From Candidatus Geohydrothermomicrobium daggyaiense (GTDB lineage: Bacteria; Actinomycetota; Geothermincolia; Fen-727; JACVIW01), in NCBI GenBank assembly GCA_015711695.1, contig JACVIW010000150.1:1-6131 (forward strand): 6,131 nt of DNA, read 5' to 3'. Below are positions 1 through 5,835 of the stretch, piece by piece; the stretch's first letter is position 1; each line of letters begins with the position of its first letter. The notes beneath the pieces are model-generated. The model was not told where the DNA came from and made no database searches. It worked only from the letters and a program-made list of their open reading frames with translations. Both the position numbers and the translations under genes were made by a program.

Positions 1-2
1 GC

Positions 3-560
3 GCGCTTTCTGGAAAATGGACAGGGCTAAATATTGAAAGTGTCGATATGGGTGACTATCTTCTGGTCGAACTTGAGCCGGGCAAGGTGCCGACAATTGG
101 CGCGAATGGCTTCATCGTTCGGAAAGAAGCCTTGGAGAAACTAAACTATGGTGATTATCTGTTTGACATTGATCTCGTGCAGAATCTTGTGGCATCCGGT
201 GAATGCAAATTTGCGAAGGTCAAGATCGGGATCGTTCATCTTTACGGGCGAGGTCTTAAAATATTTACCCGCAAACAACTTCGAAGGGTACGGGATTATA
301 TGTATTACCAGTCAATGGGCATGCGCTCCTATCCCTGGAGAAGCGGTTCGAAAGCTGGCGTCGCGAAATTCATCCTTTACTGTCTGCTAATTTTCCCGCT
401 CGTCTTACAGGCTTTGAAAGGCTTTATCAGGAAAAGAGATATCGCGTGGGCCCTTCATGTTCCTGTCTGTGTTATTACTTTTATTGTTTATGCCTATGGT
501 TACATCGAGGGAAGAATTAAGCCCCGTGAACAGGACCGTAGAAACTGGCGTCAGGCGTGA
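3..560 (+). CDS. Family 2 glycosyltransferase, C-terminal fragment with two membrane helices (5' end outside window)
   Basis: The frame is open from the first bases of the window, so this is the last 185 residues of a longer protein; the ATG at 48 is internal. What is seen: a GANGF motif followed by R-K-E (residues 33-41 of the fragment), then FDIDL (54-58) and a GIVH segment (76-79). This order matches the end of the GT-A catalytic domain of family 2 glycosyltransferases, where G-x-N-x-x-x-R, an acidic pair and a late His lie near the acceptor and nucleotide-sugar sites. Two hydrophobic segments follow (about 119-138 and 146-168) and then a basic tail, so the enzyme is probably anchored with its catalytic domain in the cytoplasm. 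The N-terminal DXD metal-binding region lies outside the window. Its sugar and acceptor are unknown. It ends with TGA at 558-560 and converges on the minus-strand gene that ends at 662. I am fairly sure of the family and not at all of the substrate. Confidence 0.8.
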   Translation, partial: ALSGKWTGLNIESVDMGDYLLVELEPGKVPTIGANGFIVRKEALEKLNYGDYLFDIDLVQNLVASGECKFAKVKIGIVHLYGRGLKIFTRKQLRRVRDYMYYQSMGMRSYPWRSGSKAGVAKFILYCLLIFPLVLQALKGFIRKRDIAWALHVPVCVITFIVYAYGYIEGRIKPREQDRRNWRQA

Positions 561-661
561 AACTTGATGAATCCGGGGGATTTTGTCAAAGATAGACTAA
601 ACTGGCGAAACCCGGGTTTGTTGAGTGAGGGGATACTCGAGCAATATAAAATGTTTTAATA
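561..661. other. Convergent intergenic spacer with a weak stem and a 12-bp palindrome
   Basis: This 101-nt spacer separates two genes that end toward each other, so it should hold transcription terminators for both. I see only weak candidates. AATCC-GGG-GGATT (570-582) is followed by TTG, a five-pair stem with a very small loop. AAACCCGGGTTT (608-619) is a perfect palindrome without a loop or a clear T-run. Neither is a textbook intrinsic terminator, so termination may be factor-dependent or occur elsewhere. Confidence 0.35.
608..619. repeat. Perfect 12-bp palindrome AAACCCGGGTTT
   Basis: AAACCCGGGTTT reads the same on both strands and lies between two convergent genes. As RNA it could fold only into a four-pair stem with a CCGG loop, which is weak for a terminator. 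It could instead be a small dyad for a DNA-binding protein, or chance. The palindrome itself is certain; any function is not. Confidence 0.4.
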
Positions 662-2965
662 TCACTGTTCTTCATCTCGCAGACTTTCGGCTTTTAGAAT
701 ATCTTTAGCCTTTTGTGCCCACTCACTTTCGGGGACCTTCCTTATGATTGTCTTAAGTTCCCTTACGGCTAAATTCTTCTTTCCGAGCTCCAGAAGCGAG
801 AGCGCGTAGATAAATCGTGACTGGTGGTCTTGTGGCTCAAGTTCAACAGCCTTGCCGAGGTCTTTGCTTGCCTCTTTAATGTTTCCCGTATTGAAGTATA
901 TCGCCCCCCGCTCCCGGTAAGCGTAGGCGTCTCTTGGATTGAATATGATGAAAGAATCGAGTTCTTTCAAAGCCTCGTAATTCATATTCAACATCCTGTA
1001 TGCGAAAGCGAGTTGAGTCGTCCTGAAATCTGGATTGAACTCTCTCGCTAGAGGAATGCGTCTTATTACTTCCGTGTAGTGCTTCAGACTGTTCAGCGCA
1101 AGTCCGTAGAATTCATAAACGTTAGAAAATGTCAGGCAGGCATAAAGGGAGGGGACATAATGGTCTTTTAAAAAGAAACCGGTGATGCGTTTGTAAACCT
1201 GGATGGCTTCATCGAATTCGTTGCGCCCGACACGATAGGTTGCAAGCATTATCAGCGGGAACGATATCGCTTCTCTTGCGTCCGAGTCAAGGTGGGAGAT
1301 TTTTTTCTTGTTCTTATAAAGAGGATATTTTAAGAATGCTTTTTTGTTTGAAACGATCTCAAGGTCTGGCGTTCCCGGTGGTCTCACCTTTAGTGAATAA
1401 CCATTCCACTCATAACTCCAGGAGTGATCGACAAAGCCCTCATAGGTGTAGTATACGGGGGTGTCGTGGAAGTTTTTCTCGATAATCCTCACCAGTTTAG
1501 AGCCCTTGATTTTTTTATCATTTGTGGTTTGTCTTAGCAGCAGATCTTTCCCCTCGAATCCTGGAGCGTTGACGGCAGCTGGCAGAACAAGCCTTACATC
1601 GGGTCTGAGTTTCCTTGAGATTTGAATATATCTTGCAGGAAAATACACATTGTCGTTATCAATGATAACAATGGCGTCTTTTTCTGTTCCCTTTATGATA
1701 TTTTCCGCCATTTTTCTTGAGTGGTGGTAATCGCTCTTATCTACCTTCGCGTAATGCAGGGGAATGGAAATGAAAGATGTCGCAAGCAGCAGAAGCGCCA
1801 GGGCTCCCGCGGCGAACTTTTGAAAGAAGTACTTAATATTTCCCAGAGCATCTTTCAAAGCTTCGCGCAAAAAAACCGCGCCTGAGCCGATCCATACAGA
1901 AAAGACCATGTATGCTGGATAATAGAAATGAGCTCTGAGGATAGCCTCCTGCTGACGATATAGCATGACCGGTATGGTCAAAAACAAAAAGGTTAGAAAA
2001 AGAAATGCAGCGTGTCTGCGGTTTTTTGTTTTAAAAGAAAGAACAAGTCCGGTCCATCCCAGCCACCAGATGTAGGGGAATTCGGTGAGGAGGGATTTCG
2101 TGAAGCGAAAAATTCTTGCGGGCATAAAAATGAGCGGATATCTGAAAAGACCGGAGCGCTGGTAGTGCATTGTTACGTGCTGAAACCATCTTAACGGGGT
2201 TGATGGGTCGCCAAAGTTGTATGCTGGCCCTCTGAAGGCGGCTGCTGGGATATAGATATAGGGAAGAAGACCGAGAATGAAAAAAAGGAGAATTCTCGGG
2301 ATGTTTCTCAAATTCAACGCCGCCTTTATGTCAGTATCAAGAAGGAATATCACAACCGCGATAATGGCAAACGCGGCGGTCATATGGTTTGAAAGCGAAA
2401 GCCCCGCTATAAAGGCAAGTAAGAGGAGCGTGTTATTCGCCTTTTTCCTCTCGCCGGAAGTTATAAGATTTTCCCATTTTAGCGCAAGCAGTATCATGAG
2501 CGCTATGAAGAAGGCGTTCAGGCTGTATGTCTCTGGAATAACGGATTGAGACCAGAATGTGTATGAGAAAGAAAAAGAGATTGAGGCTACAAGACCACCG
2601 AGTCTGCTTTTCGTTATTCTCAAAACGATTAGGTAAACGAGGCAGCATGTGATAGACGCGAAAAACGCGGAGTAAACGCTTGCGCGGAAGGGAATTGAAC
2701 CGAATGGAAAAAGGACAGTGAATATTTTTGCTGTCATGAGATAGAGAGGATACCCGGGACCATGGCAGTTTCCCGTGGTAATAATAGCGGAAAGGAAATC
2801 GCCTGCGTCGCAGGATGTTATGGTTTTTGCTGATGTCGCCAAGCGAATCAGAAAAAATAAGATGAATAGAAAGATTATGAGAGGAGACTCGGGATGCTTT
2901 ACGGGAAAAGCTGTTGTGAAATCTACGATTTTTTTCTTGATTCTGCAAGACTCCCTTTTTTTCAT
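662..2965 (-). CDS. DUF2723-type membrane glycosyltransferase (GT117/TMEM260-like) with C-terminal TPR domain
   Basis: A 767-residue polytopic protein if started at ATG 2965. Residue positions count from there. A basic N-terminus leads into a first membrane helix (about 28-44). Then come the DUF2723 signatures: CDAGDF (52-57), with the two acidic residues expected in the first extracytoplasmic loop of GT-C enzymes; GPGYPLY (69-75); PETYSLN (144-150); SNHMT (192-196); and FGDPSTPLRWF (251-261). Further hydrophobic segments run to about residue 403. A soluble region (about 404-553) contains DAIVIIDNDNVYFPARYI, typical of the family. TPR-like helix pairs occupy about 578-758. The eukaryotic relative TMEM260 is a protein O-mannosyltransferase; bacterial members are thought to transfer sugars from polyprenyl-linked donors outside the membrane, but the substrate here is unknown. 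Start choice: a TTG at 2986 would add seven residues, and neither start has a convincing Shine-Dalgarno site. The gene lies 63 nt downstream of the frameshifted GT-C gene, probably cotranscribed. It appears intact. Confidence 0.88.
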   Translation of the reverse strand: MKKRESCRIKKKIVDFTTAFPVKHPESPLIIFLFILFFLIRLATSAKTITSCDAGDFLSAIITTGNCHGPGYPLYLMTAKIFTVLFPFGSIPFRASVYSAFFASITCCLVYLIVLRITKSRLGGLVASISFSFSYTFWSQSVIPETYSLNAFFIALMILLALKWENLITSGERKKANNTLLLLAFIAGLSLSNHMTAAFAIIAVVIFLLDTDIKAALNLRNIPRILLFFILGLLPYIYIPAAAFRGPAYNFGDPSTPLRWFQHVTMHYQRSGLFRYPLIFMPARIFRFTKSLLTEFPYIWWLGWTGLVLSFKTKNRRHAAFLFLTFLFLTIPVMLYRQQEAILRAHFYYPAYMVFSVWIGSGAVFLREALKDALGNIKYFFQKFAAGALALLLLATSFISIPLHYAKVDKSDYHHSRKMAENIIKGTEKDAIVIIDNDNVYFPARYIQISRKLRPDVRLVLPAAVNAPGFEGKDLLLRQTTNDKKIKGSKLVRIIEKNFHDTPVYYTYEGFVDHSWSYEWNGYSLKVRPPGTPDLEIVSNKKAFLKYPLYKNKKKISHLDSDAREAISFPLIMLATYRVGRNEFDEAIQVYKRITGFFLKDHYVPSLYACLTFSNVYEFYGLALNSLKHYTEVIRRIPLAREFNPDFRTTQLAFAYRMLNMNYEALKELDSFIIFNPRDAYAYRERGAIYFNTGNIKEASKDLGKAVELEPQDHQSRFIYALSLLELGKKNLAVRELKTIIRKVPESEWAQKAKDILKAESLRDEEQ

Positions 2966-3013
2966 TTTTGATTCAAGTATTTCCAAGATAACAAAAAATT
3001 GTCTCGCCAGGAA

Positions 3014-3019
3014 ATTATA
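3014..3019 (-). promoter_or_regulatory. Possible -10 element (TATAAT) upstream of the DUF2723 gene
   Basis: The minus strand reads TATAAT here, in the 63-nt gap between the two minus-strand genes. No good -35 hexamer sits 16-18 nt upstream, because the expected place reads ATCGCT. Such a hexamer is also likely by chance in AT-rich DNA. If real, it would give the downstream glycosyltransferase its own transcription even though the gene before it is frameshifted. Very tentative. Confidence 0.2.
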
Positions 3020-3028
3020 AAGCTTGGT

Positions 3029-4120
3029 TTAGTTTAGCGATACCTTCGAAAAAACGAGAAACAGGTCTATTACGCTTTCCATCCTGAACAATTCACCCGA
3101 CTCCTTTACCGGAGTTCCATCCCATTTCAGTGTCAGAGTATGCTTTTTCTTTTCAAGCGCTAGGTCTGGTATAGTGACTTCTCCCACCCCTTTTTGGATG
3201 TTTACCTTTCCGACGTCCTTGCTGTCAAGGTATGCGCTCAAGGTTGCCTCAGGGCCCGGGTTTATTAACGTTATCTTCAGCGTTTTTCTCAAAGGCATGG
3301 CTGCGTGATTGATGATGTCTATGCGGGATTCCCTTTCAAGCATCGCGGTCCAGGCGTTCCCGTCTTCAAGGAAAACTAACTGAGTGAATCCTGAGACGAA
3401 AAGAGGAACAGCGTCCGCGTGCCCGGATATGGCTTCATAGATATACCCGTCTTTTGCTTTTTCTATCAACTTAAACCTTGCGGGCATTCGATTTGGGTCG
3501 AATTTTAGTTTCCCGGGGAGTTGTTTGTTGAAGTAATCACTCAGCACCACCGCGTACCTTGCTCCAAGTGTTATAAGCGCTTCGGGAGTGTATTCAGAGA
3601 ATAGGTCGGTTATCACCATGCTGTATTGATAAGCGGTTGCCCATGGCTTAGCGCCGTTGAGCATTGGATGCTGATGGAACTTCTGGAAATAATAGTACGA
3701 TATCTCCATCTCATAATGACGGGGGTTTATCGGATAAATGCAGACAGGCGCCTTATGGTCAATAAGACCGAGTTTCTTTCTAACCTCTGGCGGCTGGGAT
3801 ATGTCATTTGCTCTCGATGGGGGAACTATTGATGTGTCAATGAAAAAGAGAATCAATACGAGGGTGACCGCGAGAGGTTTCTTCATCATTGAGATATTGA
3901 GCCGGGAAGCAAATTTGTGAGAACCAATGGCTCCCAACGCGAACATGCCAAAAACCACAACAAGGCCGAAACGCGAGTAAAACCTGAATGGTGGCGCGAG
4001 CGCGCGAAGGGCGAGGGAGGGGGTGGGTATGGACATTGAGCCGATGCTTATTTCAGGGGGCATTGAGAGAATGAACTCGAAGACCGCGTAAATCGCGAGA
4101 GAAAAAACCGCGAGCCTCAA
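3029..4120 (-). CDS. C-terminal fragment of the frameshifted GT-C-like protein
   Basis: The longest start is a TTG at 4120 with no Shine-Dalgarno site. The same frame stays open upstream to 4288 without any start codon, so this is the tail of the split gene and not an independent gene. Counting from the TTG, residues 1-100 hold membrane helices and the motif PSLALRALAPPFRFYSRFGLV (34-54). A soluble extracytoplasmic part follows, with VCIYPINPRHYEMEISYYYF (126-145), HPMLNGAKPW (151-160) and LGARYAVVLSDYF (185-197). A beta-rich C-terminal domain (about 245-340) may bind carbohydrate or lie over the active site; that is inference from its pattern only. It stops with TAA at 3029-3031, 63 nt before ATG 2965 of the next gene. 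Confidence 0.7.
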   Translation of the reverse strand: MRLAVFSLAIYAVFEFILSMPPEISIGSMSIPTPSLALRALAPPFRFYSRFGLVVVFGMFALGAIGSHKFASRLNISMMKKPLAVTLVLILFFIDTSIVPPSRANDISQPPEVRKKLGLIDHKAPVCIYPINPRHYEMEISYYYFQKFHQHPMLNGAKPWATAYQYSMVITDLFSEYTPEALITLGARYAVVLSDYFNKQLPGKLKFDPNRMPARFKLIEKAKDGYIYEAISGHADAVPLFVSGFTQLVFLEDGNAWTAMLERESRIDIINHAAMPLRKTLKITLINPGPEATLSAYLDSKDVGKVNIQKGVGEVTIPDLALEKKKHTLTLKWDGTPVKESGELFRMESVIDLFLVFSKVSLN

Positions 4121-4202
4121 GATATCTTTGTTTACCGTTTGTACTGAAGATGCGGTAGTGTTATCAGCGCATTGTTCTGCAGGTGTTGAATCAGTTTTTT
4201 CT

Positions 4203-4475
4203 TCATTGGGGTTTCGTCTCGCTCTTTGTTTTGGGGGGAGTCGATTTTTTCCGGGGAATGTATTGTGCGAAACAGTAGAAAAAGAGTTTTATGACAACTA
4301 TTCCCGGATAGCAAGCGGCTTGGTGTTCGTCAATGAAAATAAGCCTTCTTTTGGCGAATGAATAACTCATACCTTTACACAGGATGGCATGTGGCGGGGG
4401 AACAAGATAGAACCATGGTCTTGCGGAACACGCTATAACCCGCTCGGCTGTCCTGAAATTCGCGTCTTGCGGCAC
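4203..4475 (-). pseudogene. Middle fragment of the frameshifted GT-C-like protein, in an alternative frame
   Basis: This 90-codon stretch continues the N-terminal fragment after a one-base shift. It reads VPQDANFRTAERV, then SARPWFYLVPPPHAI, then DEHQAACYPGIVVIKLFFYC, and a hydrophilic Lys/Pro/Thr-rich tail ending at TGA 4203-4205. The order S-A-x-P-x-x-Y-L-x-P followed by an acidic residue and Y-x-G, then a membrane helix, is what the family shows between its N-terminal and central helices. This frame is therefore the ancestral one. The GTG at 4475 has no Shine-Dalgarno site and is probably not a real start. Confidence 0.6.
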
Positions 4476-5266
4476 TTCGGGTCTTTCTTGAGCGATTTGC
4501 TGACAATCGGAAACACTGCGAAGGCTGTTATAGCCAGAGAGACCAGGGCGTATAATGCGTATTTCTTCTTATTGCTAATGCCCGCGTTCCTGATTTGCTG
4601 CGGTTTTTTCGTGAGTCTTTTAATGAGCAGTGAGACTGCGATTGCCGGGAGGAAAAGGGCGCAGAAAAGCGCTATATGAATGTCTGTGTATGCGGCAAGT
4701 ATGAAAACGAGTGCCGCGAAAAGGAAAGAGGCAAGGTCTTTTCTCTTGATGATAAGAAAGAGGGAAAGCGTGAAAAGTGAAAGGAAATGGATTTGAGCGA
4801 GGCTTACCTGATCGAATGTTCGATATACGTGCCAGGGTGAAAATGCGTACAAAAAGCCTGAGAGAAATGACGCGGCGAATGATTCAGTAAGATAAAGAAT
4901 AAGTATGAGCATCGCTGTTGCCGCAAGTGGATAGGAAAAAAGGGCATAAAGATTGTATGTTGCTACCGGTCCAAAGATGTCCCCAAGCTTCACCATGAGA
5001 GTCGAGGTTAAAGGATAGTTAATGCCGATGACGTTGACCCCGAAAGGATAGCCGTAAAACTTAGTGCGATTGATTCCATATTCTTTCGCGTAAGGGGAGT
5101 TGGCATACCACAGACTTGCTATTGTTCCGATACTATCATGGGGTTTATCCGCACGGAATATCATGCGGTTCATGCTGGAGATTAGCGGGTAGGTGAAAAG
5201 AATTGCCGCGAGGAGGAAGATGATAAATGACCCGAAGATAAGCGCTGCGGTCTTATTTTTTTCCAC
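4433..5266 (-). CDS. N-terminal fragment (277 aa) of the frameshifted GT-C-like membrane protein
   Basis: This is the part that would be translated as written. It starts at GTG 5266, with GGGAGGT ending 5 nt upstream. An ATG at 5268-5270 is in another frame and stops after five codons. Seen in the protein: a membrane helix (about 8-28), a loop with KPHDSIGTIASLWY (41-54) carrying the acidic residue expected early in GT-C proteins, FYGYPFGVNV (70-79), YAFSPWHVYR (140-149), and several hydrophobic segments to about residue 256. The last 15 or so residues (KCRKTRISGQPSGL) come from the wrong frame and end at TAG 4433-4435. Without the downstream half this piece is unlikely to be an active enzyme. 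Confidence 0.7.
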   Translation of the reverse strand: MEKNKTAALIFGSFIIFLLAAILFTYPLISSMNRMIFRADKPHDSIGTIASLWYANSPYAKEYGINRTKFYGYPFGVNVIGINYPLTSTLMVKLGDIFGPVATYNLYALFSYPLAATAMLILILYLTESFAASFLSGFLYAFSPWHVYRTFDQVSLAQIHFLSLFTLSLFLIIKRKDLASFLFAALVFILAAYTDIHIALFCALFLPAIAVSLLIKRLTKKPQQIRNAGISNKKKYALYALVSLAITAFAVFPIVSKSLKKDPKCRKTRISGQPSGL

Positions 5267-5271
5267 ACATT

Positions 5272-5278
5272 ACCTCCC
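5272..5278 (-). promoter_or_regulatory. Strong ribosome binding site (GGGAGGT) that sets a GTG start
   Basis: The minus strand reads GGGAGGT, then five bases, then GTG at 5266. This is close to ideal Shine-Dalgarno complementarity and spacing. It decides for the GTG over the out-of-frame ATG two bases upstream, which would be only one base from the site and would give a four-residue peptide. Confidence 0.75.
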
Positions 5279-5415
5279 TGGTGTCCTCAAGTTTAATGGT
5301 TAGTGTGTCAATCTCTTTTGTTCTTATATATTTGAACTATACTTTCTTAGTTGAAAAGAAAAGCAAGGTGGATTTATCGGGAAACCGGCTGCTTTTTCAG
5401 AGAAAATGGTATGGA

Positions 5416-5518
5416 CTCGCCATAACTTTTCTGAATCCTTGTTCCATGTCGCGCGTTTTATTCGATACATACGAGGCGGAGATTATAACTTTCCATAAGT
5501 TTTCTAAAATCCTGTTCC
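5416..5518. repeat. Pair of diverged 30-nt direct repeats (5416-5445 and 5489-5518)
   Basis: Both copies contain CCATAA, then one differing base, then TTTTCT, then an AA-TCC core, and end in TGTTCC. Over the ungapped 26-nt core (5420-5445 against 5493-5518) I count 21 identities, and a one-base gap improves the match. The copies start 73 nt apart. They could be binding sites for a regulator of the divergent genes or remnants of a local duplication. Nothing similar was noticed elsewhere in the window. Confidence 0.5.
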
Positions 5519-5564
5519 GTTTCGGTTTTCTGCGATAATCATAAACGAGCAGGCCGGAGGATAT

Positions 5565-5588
5565 GTATTGGGCGTTGTATTGGGCGTT
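5565..5588 (+). repeat. Perfect 12-nt tandem repeat, two copies of GTATTGGGCGTT
   Basis: Two identical 12-mers abut exactly at 5576/5577. The unit is a whole number of codons, so it repeats four amino acids in any frame. It sits just after a GGAGGA stretch (5556-5561), inside tiny open frames described in the findings. It probably arose by a recent slippage duplication. Confidence 0.7.
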
Positions 5589-5594
5589 CTTACC

Positions 5595-5650
5595 GGGAAA
5601 CCGCTGAACCGGTTTCTCCGATATTCACCTGCTATGTGCGATTCAGGTGA
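5595..5650 (+). other. Two adjacent RNA hairpins in the upstream region of the GT39-like gene
   Basis: The first stem pairs 5595-5603 with 5610-5618 (nine pairs including one G-U, six-base loop CTGAAC). The second pairs TCACCTG 5625-5631 with CAGGTGA 5644-5650 (seven pairs, twelve-base loop). A pyrimidine-rich stretch follows the second (TACCTTTCTTATTTG). That resembles a weak terminator or attenuator but lacks a continuous T-run. Hairpins of this size do arise by chance. Confidence 0.35.
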
Positions 5651-5819
5651 TACCTTTCTTATTTGTTTCTTCGGTTAGGGGCGATGGAGAAAGCTTTGAT
5701 GTTGGATAGAATCTTATTGCTCTTGATTGCTGGTATCACGAGTAATAAGGGTAATAAACTTAATGTAATGAACTTTTCCTGAGAAAAGAGAATCAATTCC
5801 GGTTCGTGTCTGATTCATC

Positions 5820-5825
5820 AGGGAG
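5820..5825 (+). promoter_or_regulatory. Ribosome binding site AGGGAG for the TTG-started GT39-like gene
   Basis: AGGGAG lies 10 nt before TTG 5836. An in-frame TGA at 5827-5829 blocks any earlier start. Later candidate starts (GTG 5881 and beyond) would cut into the first membrane helix, so this site together with the TTG is the best start. Confidence 0.55.
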
Positions 5826-5835
5826 TTGAGCCTTA

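Larger units (their letters stand above)
3029..5266 (-). pseudogene. Large polytopic GT-C-like membrane protein, broken by two compensating frameshifts
   Basis: The span is 2238 nt, exactly 746 codons including the TAA stop, yet it cannot be read in one frame. The first 277 codons (5266 to stop 4433-4435) and the last segment (4120-3029) share a frame. Between them the family-like protein lies in another frame (4475 to stop 4203-4205). One missing base near 4478 and one extra base near 4208-4211 explain this and restore the frame. The restored protein of about 745 residues has an N-terminal helix, an early loop with HD (residues 43-44), YPFG, AFSPWH, multiple membrane helices, SARPWFYLVPPPH, a variable hydrophilic linker, PSLALRALAPPFRFYSRFGLV, an extracytoplasmic domain with LGARYAVVLSDY, and a beta-rich C-terminus. 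That architecture matches large bacterial GT-C-like or YfhO-like membrane proteins of unknown specificity. Either it is a recent pseudogene or the sequence carries two indel errors. It heads a probable two-gene unit with the DUF2723 gene downstream. Confidence 0.75.
5374..5606. repeat. Second diverged direct repeat around CGGGAAACCG (5374-5391 and 5590-5606)
   Basis: TTATCGGGAAACCGGCTG at 5374-5391 matches TTACCGGGAAACCGCTG at 5590-5606, apart from one substitution and one missing G. The exact shared core is CGGGAAACCG. The second copy forms the left arm of a hairpin and the first does not. It may be chance or part of the same local repeat structure as the 30-nt pair. Confidence 0.35.
5271..5835. 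other. Repeat-rich divergent intergenic region, no convincing ordinary gene
   Basis: This 565-nt gap separates the minus-strand GT-C-like gene from the plus-strand GT39-like gene and must hold promoters for both. An 85-codon frame at 5281-5538 (+) has no ribosome binding site and no recognisable domain, so I do not call it a gene. For the minus-strand gene there are AT-rich -10-like sequences (TATAAG, TATAGT) near 5325-5342, without a good -35 at normal spacing. For the plus-strand gene, TTGATT (5723-5728) precedes TAATAAGGGTAATAA (5743-5757), also at imperfect spacing. The region also holds the direct repeats, tandem repeat and hairpins listed separately. I see no tRNA or known riboswitch in it. 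Confidence 0.5.

Noticed and set aside
570..584. Intrinsic terminator for the GT2 gene (AATCC-GGG-GGATT then TT)
   Set aside because: The stem has five pairs and a three-base loop, and the T-run is interrupted by G; too weak to call as a terminator.
2433..2948. 171-codon minus-strand frame overlapping the DUF2723 gene
   Set aside because: It lies wholly within the N-terminal membrane region of the DUF2723 gene in another frame; the main frame carries clear family motifs throughout, so this is a shadow.
4132..4314. 60-codon minus-strand frame between the pieces of the split gene
   Set aside because: Its product shows no similarity to the family and it lies in the third frame; the two other frames explain the conserved protein on both sides of the shift.
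5256..5262. Possible third indel in a run of seven T that would bring ATG 5268-5270 into frame
   Set aside because: The GTG start has ideal spacing from the ribosome binding site, while the ATG would sit one base from it; no correction is needed.
5281..5538. 85-codon plus-strand open frame in the divergent intergenic region
   Set aside because: It starts at a GTG with no Shine-Dalgarno site, has no recognisable domain, and overlaps the upstream region of the divergent minus-strand gene, including both copies of the direct repeat.
5773..5788. Hairpin CTTTTC-CTGA-GAAAAG upstream of the GT39-like gene
   Set aside because: Six pairs, mostly A-T, with no T-run and no link to a gene end; expected by chance in AT-rich spacer.
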